In this document: positions 7,267 to 10,410 of the stretch, in pieces
Layout: each line of letters opens with the position of its first letter
Position numbering within the stretch: the first letter of the stretch is position 1
Assembly (NCBI GenBank): GCA_013694945.1
Contig: JACDBM010000062.1
Coordinates: 1 to 10,410, forward strand
Length of the DNA: 10,410 nt
Source of the DNA: Chthoniobacterales bacterium
Lineage (GTDB): Bacteria > Verrucomicrobiota > Verrucomicrobiia > Chthoniobacterales > UBA10450
Direction of reading: 5' to 3'
The notes under the pieces: generated by a model
The model's database searches: none
What the model saw: only the letters and a program-made list of their open reading frames with translations
What the model was told of the DNA's origin: nothing
Translations under genes and position numbers: made by a program

Positions 7267-8172
7267 CAGAGTTGCGCCACTTTGAAACGCATCGGTATCA
7301 CCGTGGGAGACGCGGCCGGCATAGGTCCGGAGATCATCTCGGCTGCACTGGCTTCGGATCGTCTCCCGGCGGGCGCCGACTTCCGTACCATTGGGGATCG
7401 GGTAAAATGCACGCCCGGGAATCCTTCCCCCGAAACCGCCCGTGCCGCCCTCTGCGCGCTGGAGGAGTCTACTGCATTGGCCAGGAGCGGAAAGATCGAC
7501 GCGGTCGTCACCGGGCCCATTCACAAAGCGCGGATGTACCAAGTCGGCTTCGAGTTTCCCGGTCAGACCGAATTTTTCGCCAGCCGCTGGGGAGTGGACA
7601 ATTTCGCGATGCTCTTAACAGGTCGTGCCCTCACGGTCGCGTTGGTCACCACCCATATTCCGCTGCACGCTGTTGCTTCCTCTCTGCACAAATCCGAGAT
7701 CGTCCGCGTCGGGATTCTCCTGGAGAATTTCCTGCGCCAGCGGCATAACCGACCGCCGCGGATCGCGGTCGCCGGCCTGAATCCGCACGCCGGCGAGTCG
7801 GGCGAGATCGGTCGCGAAGAGATCGAGATTATTGCGCCGGCGATCGCGACTCTTCGATCAACCAGCAATCATCGACCAGCAACCCTCTTCGCGGGCCCTT
7901 TTTCCCCTGACACTGTGTTTCATCACGCCGCCTCCGGCGATTGGGACGCCGTTCTCTGCATGTATCATGATCAGGGACTGATCCCGTTGAAGCTGCACGC
8001 TTTCCATGAAGGTGTGAATGTCACGCTCGGGCTGCCCTTCCCGCGCACGAGCCCTGATCACGGCACCGCGTTTGAAATCGCCGGCAAAGGGATCGCCCGG
8101 CCTGACAGTATGATCGCTGCGATTAATCTTGCCGCCGAGCTGGTTCCAAGCGCTCGTGACATCGACGAGTGA
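7264..8172 (+). CDS. pdxA: 4-hydroxythreonine-4-phosphate dehydrogenase PdxA (compact form)
   Basis: PdxA oxidises 4-phosphohydroxy-L-threonine with NAD(P)+ to an aminoacetone phosphate that PdxJ uses in pyridoxine 5'-phosphate synthesis (DXP-dependent vitamin B6 route). Visible signatures are RIGITVGDAAGIGPE (9-23) and VVTGPIHK (81-88). The metal-binding histidines are H131 (TTHIPL), H175 (LNPHAGE) and H235 (MYHDQGL), with K243, N252 and R261 (LPFPRTSPDHGTA) matching substrate-contact residues. At 302 aa it is shorter than E. coli PdxA (329). By eye about 40 residues are missing between GIGPE and VVTGP, while other parts are slightly longer. The usual GHTE substrate motif reads GQTE (Q101). 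The frame is intact, so these look like natural variation, not decay, but a related-substrate dehydrogenase is possible. The TTG start is supported by its RBS. It is the last gene of the housekeeping run; rsmA, its usual neighbour in proteobacteria, is absent. Confidence 0.93.
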   Translation: MQSCATLKRIGITVGDAAGIGPEIISAALASDRLPAGADFRTIGDRVKCTPGNPSPETARAALCALEESTALARSGKIDAVVTGPIHKARMYQVGFEFPGQTEFFASRWGVDNFAMLLTGRALTVALVTTHIPLHAVASSLHKSEIVRVGILLENFLRQRHNRPPRIAVAGLNPHAGESGEIGREEIEIIAPAIATLRSTSNHRPATLFAGPFSPDTVFHHAASGDWDAVLCMYHDQGLIPLKLHAFHEGVNVTLGLPFPRTSPDHGTAFEIAGKGIARPDSMIAAINLAAELVPSARDIDE

Positions 8173-8434
8173 CTCGCGGAATGTAACAACTCATGATGCG
8201 TTCGGAATGGATGCTGTCGTGGCGGCGTCCGCACCGCTTGCCACGGCAGAGTTCCCGCACATTCGAAACCCGGGAGAAAACTGTCGTACCCGGCCGAGCA
8301 GCTGACCTGGGCTTCGTGGAAGCGCTGGAGAGACATGTAGAAAAGATCATCGTAACGGAGCGATCCTGGTAGCCAAAACTAGGTGAGTCGTTCTTCAACT
8401 TGCCGGAGAAACGGCGCGCTGGCATGGTCACGCC
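8173..8434 (+). other. Non-coding/remnant stretch between pdxA and the accessory genes
   Basis: No convincing gene is seen in these 262 bases. The best frame is a 59-codon ORF from an ATG pair at 8193 to TAG at 8370-8372, ending in a helical-looking GFVEALERHVEKIIVTER. If the TAG is read through, the frame continues to 8444. It has no ribosome binding site and I recognise no family, so it may be the debris of a gene. The stretch also contains a hairpin (8214-8249) and one arm of an inverted repeat (8354-8365). Confidence 0.45.
8214..8249 (+). repeat. 10-bp stem hairpin downstream of pdxA
   Basis: CTGTCGTGGC (8214-8223) pairs with GCCACGGCAG (8240-8249) over 10 positions with one G-U pair, around a 16-nt loop. 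It lies 41 nt after the pdxA stop. It lacks a T-run and is therefore not a classical intrinsic terminator. It could stabilise the 3' end of the operon mRNA, act in factor-dependent termination, or be a REP-like element. Confidence 0.45.
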
Positions 8435-8466
8435 ATGGCGATAACGAAGCAGAAGATCGCTCCGTT
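8354..8466. repeat. 12-bp perfect inverted repeat, 89 bp apart
   Basis: AACGGAGCGATC (8354-8365) and GATCGCTCCGTT (8455-8466) are exact reverse complements. The right arm falls inside the VOC gene fragment, in codons that fit the VOC family consensus (KIAPFL). The repeat therefore includes native VOC sequence and is not an obvious insertion-sequence end. No target-site duplication flanks the pair. Confidence 0.4.
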
Positions 8467-8581
8467 TTTGTGGTTTGATGCACAGGCGTAAGACGCAGTG
8501 AAGTTTTACCTTTCCGTGTTCAAGGATTCCAAGATCACGGCCATTACCCACTACGGCGACGCGGGCCCGGGGCCGAAAGGC
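8435..8581 (+). pseudogene. 5' fragment of a PhnB-like VOC-superfamily gene, with nonsense codon
   Basis: From ATG 8435 the frame reads MAITKQKIAPFLWFDAQA, then TAA (8489-8491), then DAVKFYLSVFKDSKITAI (8492 onward) and on to GDAGPGPKG. This is the N-terminus of the PhnB-like / 'demethylubiquinone methyltransferase' VOC (glyoxalase-fold) family, whose members typically begin with KI.PFLWFD..AEEA..FY.S.F..S. The TAA sits where Glu is expected, so one GAA-to-TAA or GAG-to-TAA-type change explains it. Family similarity stops after GPKG (about 8581), and the rest of the VOC domain is absent from the window. The same frame then continues without a break into the alpha-CTD/sigma4 protein. The function of an intact copy would be unknown. 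Confidence 0.75.
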
Positions 8582-9373
8582 GCGGGGCCAGATTGGCAAA
8601 CCGAGCGCATCTTTATTCCTTCCGCTGAGCGAGGCCGTTCTTTGCGGAGTTTCGATGTATCGGTTCGTCTGGCGCACGTTTTTGAATACGCGAAGTTACA
8701 CCTGCTCGGCGATTTGCAGGGACGATCATACGTCGATATTTCGAAGTGTCGGAACTGTGGTCGAAAGACACTGCTTGAGTTGCACGATCTCGTCCGCCAG
8801 ATACAACACGCGAGTCCAGAAGAGATCCCGGTCGAGCACGGTGCTCGTTACACCGATCCTAATGTTCTCTCGGTTCACCCTGCTGTTCACAGCCTGTTGC
8901 TGAAGGAATTGCCTGTATCAGTTCGTCTAGAGAATGCATTGCAGTCTCGCGGCTGGAAGACTCTGGGTGATCTTCATGGCATAGATGTGACGGATCTTCT
9001 TAAGGTTCAGAACTGCGGACGTAGAAGCATCACTGAACTGCGTGCCCTCGTTAGTGCGGCGAGCGGCGGGAGGTTCTCTGCGACGGACAGCGTCGACGTT
9101 CGCGCTGCCCTGCGGACGATTGCGGAAGAAATCAATGCTGGCCTTTCTCGACTGTCGTCGCGGAATAGAAAGATCTTCGAAGCGCGGCTCTTCGGAAACA
9201 GCGGTAATCCTCGAACACTCCAAGATGTCGGCGAGCAGTTTCGGATGACCAGGGAACGTGTGCGCCAGATCATTAGGGGCACGATACGAAGATTGAGGCG
9301 TGGTGGGGGGCCTAGGCTCGCTCGCGCTTTAGAGCTTGGGCGACTGAATGCCAACGCATCGTTTGCCCGCTGA
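8498..9373 (+). CDS. Two alpha-CTD-like modules fused to sigma70 region 4 (putative transcription regulator)
   Basis: The longest reading (GTG 8498) gives 291 residues, of which 1-28 are VOC-gene remnant. The regulator proper starts near IFIPSAERGRSL (38-49). The native start is uncertain; TTG at 8642 with GAGG 7 nt upstream is an alternative giving 243 residues. Two helix-hairpin-helix modules resemble the RNA polymerase alpha C-terminal domain. Module 1 is at about 52-100 (VSVR, LGDL, RNCGRKT) and module 2 at about 137-187 (VSVR, LGDL, QNCGRRS). Equivalents of E. coli alpha R265 (R57, R143), N294 (N86, N172), G296 (G88, G174) and K298/S299 (K90/T91, R176/S177) are kept. Residues about 212-270 are sigma70 region 4: TLQDVGEQFRMTRERVRQI, with R252, E253, R256 and Q257 matching the -35-contacting R584, E585, R588 and Q589. 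Sigma regions 1-3 are absent, so it should not direct initiation alone. A promoter-binding regulator is inferred. It overlaps the next gene by 26 bp. Confidence 0.85.
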   Translation: MKFYLSVFKDSKITAITHYGDAGPGPKGAGPDWQTERIFIPSAERGRSLRSFDVSVRLAHVFEYAKLHLLGDLQGRSYVDISKCRNCGRKTLLELHDLVRQIQHASPEEIPVEHGARYTDPNVLSVHPAVHSLLLKELPVSVRLENALQSRGWKTLGDLHGIDVTDLLKVQNCGRRSITELRALVSAASGGRFSATDSVDVRAALRTIAEEINAGLSRLSSRNRKIFEARLFGNSGNPRTLQDVGEQFRMTRERVRQIIRGTIRRLRRGGGPRLARALELGRLNANASFAR

Positions 9374-10410
9374 CACCTCAGCTGTTCACGCTTTGGATGG
9401 GGATGCCGATCCCGCGTGGGCAGGAACCGGCGGCTTTTATGTGAGAATACTTGATGATCTTGAGCCAACGATTCCTGCTTGGTCAGCTGGATCTACCCGC
9501 GAGAGCGGGGACGATGGCCTTTCAGCGGAAATCGATCGGGCGTTGTTGGACTGGCTGCGCGAAGCAACCAAAGCTGCGACGCTGACGGATGCATATTCCG
9601 AACTCCTTAAACAAAGACGGTTTCGTGAACTGTCAGTGAATGCCTTTCTCGCAGCGTTGCGTCGCGCTGAAGGAGTCGTCATCGATGCAACGCAGCCCGA
9701 TTGTCCCAAACTTCGCCTTCGCCAAGTGCGAATGACAGCTCGGGAATTCGCGCAATTGGCCCTTGAGAAAAGCTCCACTGCCCTAACGCCCGAAGAAATT
9801 GTCGATGCGGCACGAGTTAGATTCGGGCCGGAAGCAATTGTGGCAAGCGGGCGTGGTGCGGCAGCCAGCCTCACACGTCAAAATGGCTTCTTCTTGCTTG
9901 GCCCGCGAGCTTTTGGCATTCGAAAGCACTTCAAACTTCCTGAGTCACAATGGCGATCGCTTCGCGATGAATTCTCGAATTTGCTGCATCAGGAGAACCG
10001 TCCGATCTCCACGATTGAAGTCGTACATGAGCGATGCCTCACGATGTCGGCGAACGCGAACTCTTACGAATTAGCGGAGATCATCCGCAGTGATAGAAGG
10101 TTCATTGACCTAGGGCGGACACTGTTTGCGCTCGCCGAGTGGGGAATCCGTGAACGGCAGCACATAAACGATCTTCTGCCACGCGTCTTCGAAGAAGCGA
10201 AGCACGTTTTAACGATACAGCAGACGCTAACTCGTATGACCCGTATGCGATCGGTATCGCCAAACAGCATCGCGAATACGCTGCAAAAGCATCCCTCAGT
10301 CCGCTCGTTTGGTTTTGGCTACTACGGCCTTACCAGCTGGGGAACAAACGAAGCGCGCGTAATGCTGATCGACCGAACCGCCGTTGAAAGTGCGGTGCGG
10401 CGTGCGACAC
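9348..10410 (+). CDS. Protein with repeated HARE-HTH/RNAP-delta-like winged helices (3' end outside the window)
   Basis: The frame from ATG 9348 is open for 354 codons to the right edge without a stop. The start overlaps the end of the alpha-CTD/sigma4 gene by 26 bp; no clear Shine-Dalgarno is seen, so translational coupling is likely. TTG 9363 or 9393 are alternatives. At least three units end alike: FFLLGPRAFGIRKHF (about 181-195), RFIDLGRTLFALAEWG (251-266) and VRSFGFGYYGLTSWG (318-332). Each follows a helical segment of about 40 residues (LTPEEIVDAARVRFG; ISTIEVVHERC; VSPNSIANTLQKHP). This layout of helices followed by a beta-hairpin ending in G.[FY]GL..W resembles HARE-HTH domains and the N-terminal winged helix of RNA polymerase delta (RpoE of Firmicutes). 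Residues 1-130 are not recognised. No catalytic motif is seen, though a C-terminal effector could lie beyond the edge. A nucleic-acid or RNAP-binding role with its neighbour is inferred. Rare-type codons are frequent. Confidence 0.82.
   Translation, partial: MPTHRLPADTSAVHALDGDADPAWAGTGGFYVRILDDLEPTIPAWSAGSTRESGDDGLSAEIDRALLDWLREATKAATLTDAYSELLKQRRFRELSVNAFLAALRRAEGVVIDATQPDCPKLRLRQVRMTAREFAQLALEKSSTALTPEEIVDAARVRFGPEAIVASGRGAAASLTRQNGFFLLGPRAFGIRKHFKLPESQWRSLRDEFSNLLHQENRPISTIEVVHERCLTMSANANSYELAEIIRSDRRFIDLGRTLFALAEWGIRERQHINDLLPRVFEEAKHVLTIQQTLTRMTRMRSVSPNSIANTLQKHPSVRSFGFGYYGLTSWGTNEARVMLIDRTAVESAVRRAT

Noticed and set aside
8193..8372. 59-codon plus-strand ORF after pdxA
   Set aside because: It has no RBS and no recognised family, and its N-terminal half covers a hairpin. 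Kept only as possible gene debris, not as a gene.
8123..8677. 184-codon minus-strand frame across the pdxA end, spacer and VOC fragment
   Set aside because: It has no recognisable domain, no RBS, an Arg/Ser-rich composition and antisense overlap with pdxA and the VOC fragment.
8498..9373. Complete alternative sigma factor
   Set aside because: Only region 4 is present; there are no region 2 (-10 recognition/melting) or region 3 motifs, so it cannot be called a functional sigma factor.
9437..9874. 145-codon minus-strand frame inside the right-hand gene
   Set aside because: It is antisense to the frame with clear repeat structure, is Ser/Arg-rich and shows no domain.
1..10410. tRNA or rRNA genes, CRISPR arrays, transposases, integrases
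   Set aside because: I looked for clover-leaf stretches, spaced direct repeats, and transposase or recombinase motifs and saw none; mobility of the right end is inferred from context only.

Overview
The window looks like a piece of a GC-rich, Gram-negative bacterial chromosome. It carries a periplasmic SurA-type chaperone, an L,D-transpeptidase lipoprotein, chromosomal housekeeping genes and some TTG/weak-SD starts. A Verrucomicrobiota-like soil lineage is my best guess, but that is an impression from gene content and style, not something a motif proves.

Positions 1-1039 (minus strand) hold two co-translated zinc-ribbon genes: a small FmdB-family protein and, overlapping it by 4 bp (ATGA), a membrane protein with an N-terminal double-CxxC zinc ribbon that runs off the left edge. 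A 178-bp divergent spacer with a good sigma70-type promoter (TTGACT-17-TACAAC) separates them from the plus-strand genes.

Positions 1218-8172 (plus strand) form a collinear run of five housekeeping genes: an L,D-transpeptidase lipoprotein, class I-beta DAHP synthase (aroF, shikimate entry step), the transcription-repair coupling factor Mfd, a SurA-like periplasmic PPIase/chaperone, and PdxA (pyridoxal phosphate synthesis). The surA-pdxA adjacency matches the classic enterobacterial order lptD-surA-pdxA-rsmA. This PdxA is unusually short and has Gln where the substrate-binding His of the GHTE motif is expected.

At 8173 the character changes. Instead of rsmA there is a 262-bp non-coding stretch with a strong hairpin and one arm of a 12-bp inverted repeat. 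Then comes the 5' end of a PhnB-like VOC gene, broken by an in-frame TAA, whose remaining frame runs without interruption into an unusual regulatory gene. That gene encodes two RNA polymerase alpha-CTD-like helix-hairpin-helix modules followed by a sigma70 region 4 HTH, with no other sigma regions. Overlapping it by 26 bp is a second gene, open to the right edge, with at least three winged-helix-like repeats resembling HARE-HTH / RNAP delta N-terminal domains. Together they look like a two-gene, accessory, transcription-apparatus-derived system, and they are the most interesting content here. Rare-type codons (AGA, AGG, ATA, CTA, TTA) are visibly more frequent in the second gene than in pdxA, consistent with recent acquisition.
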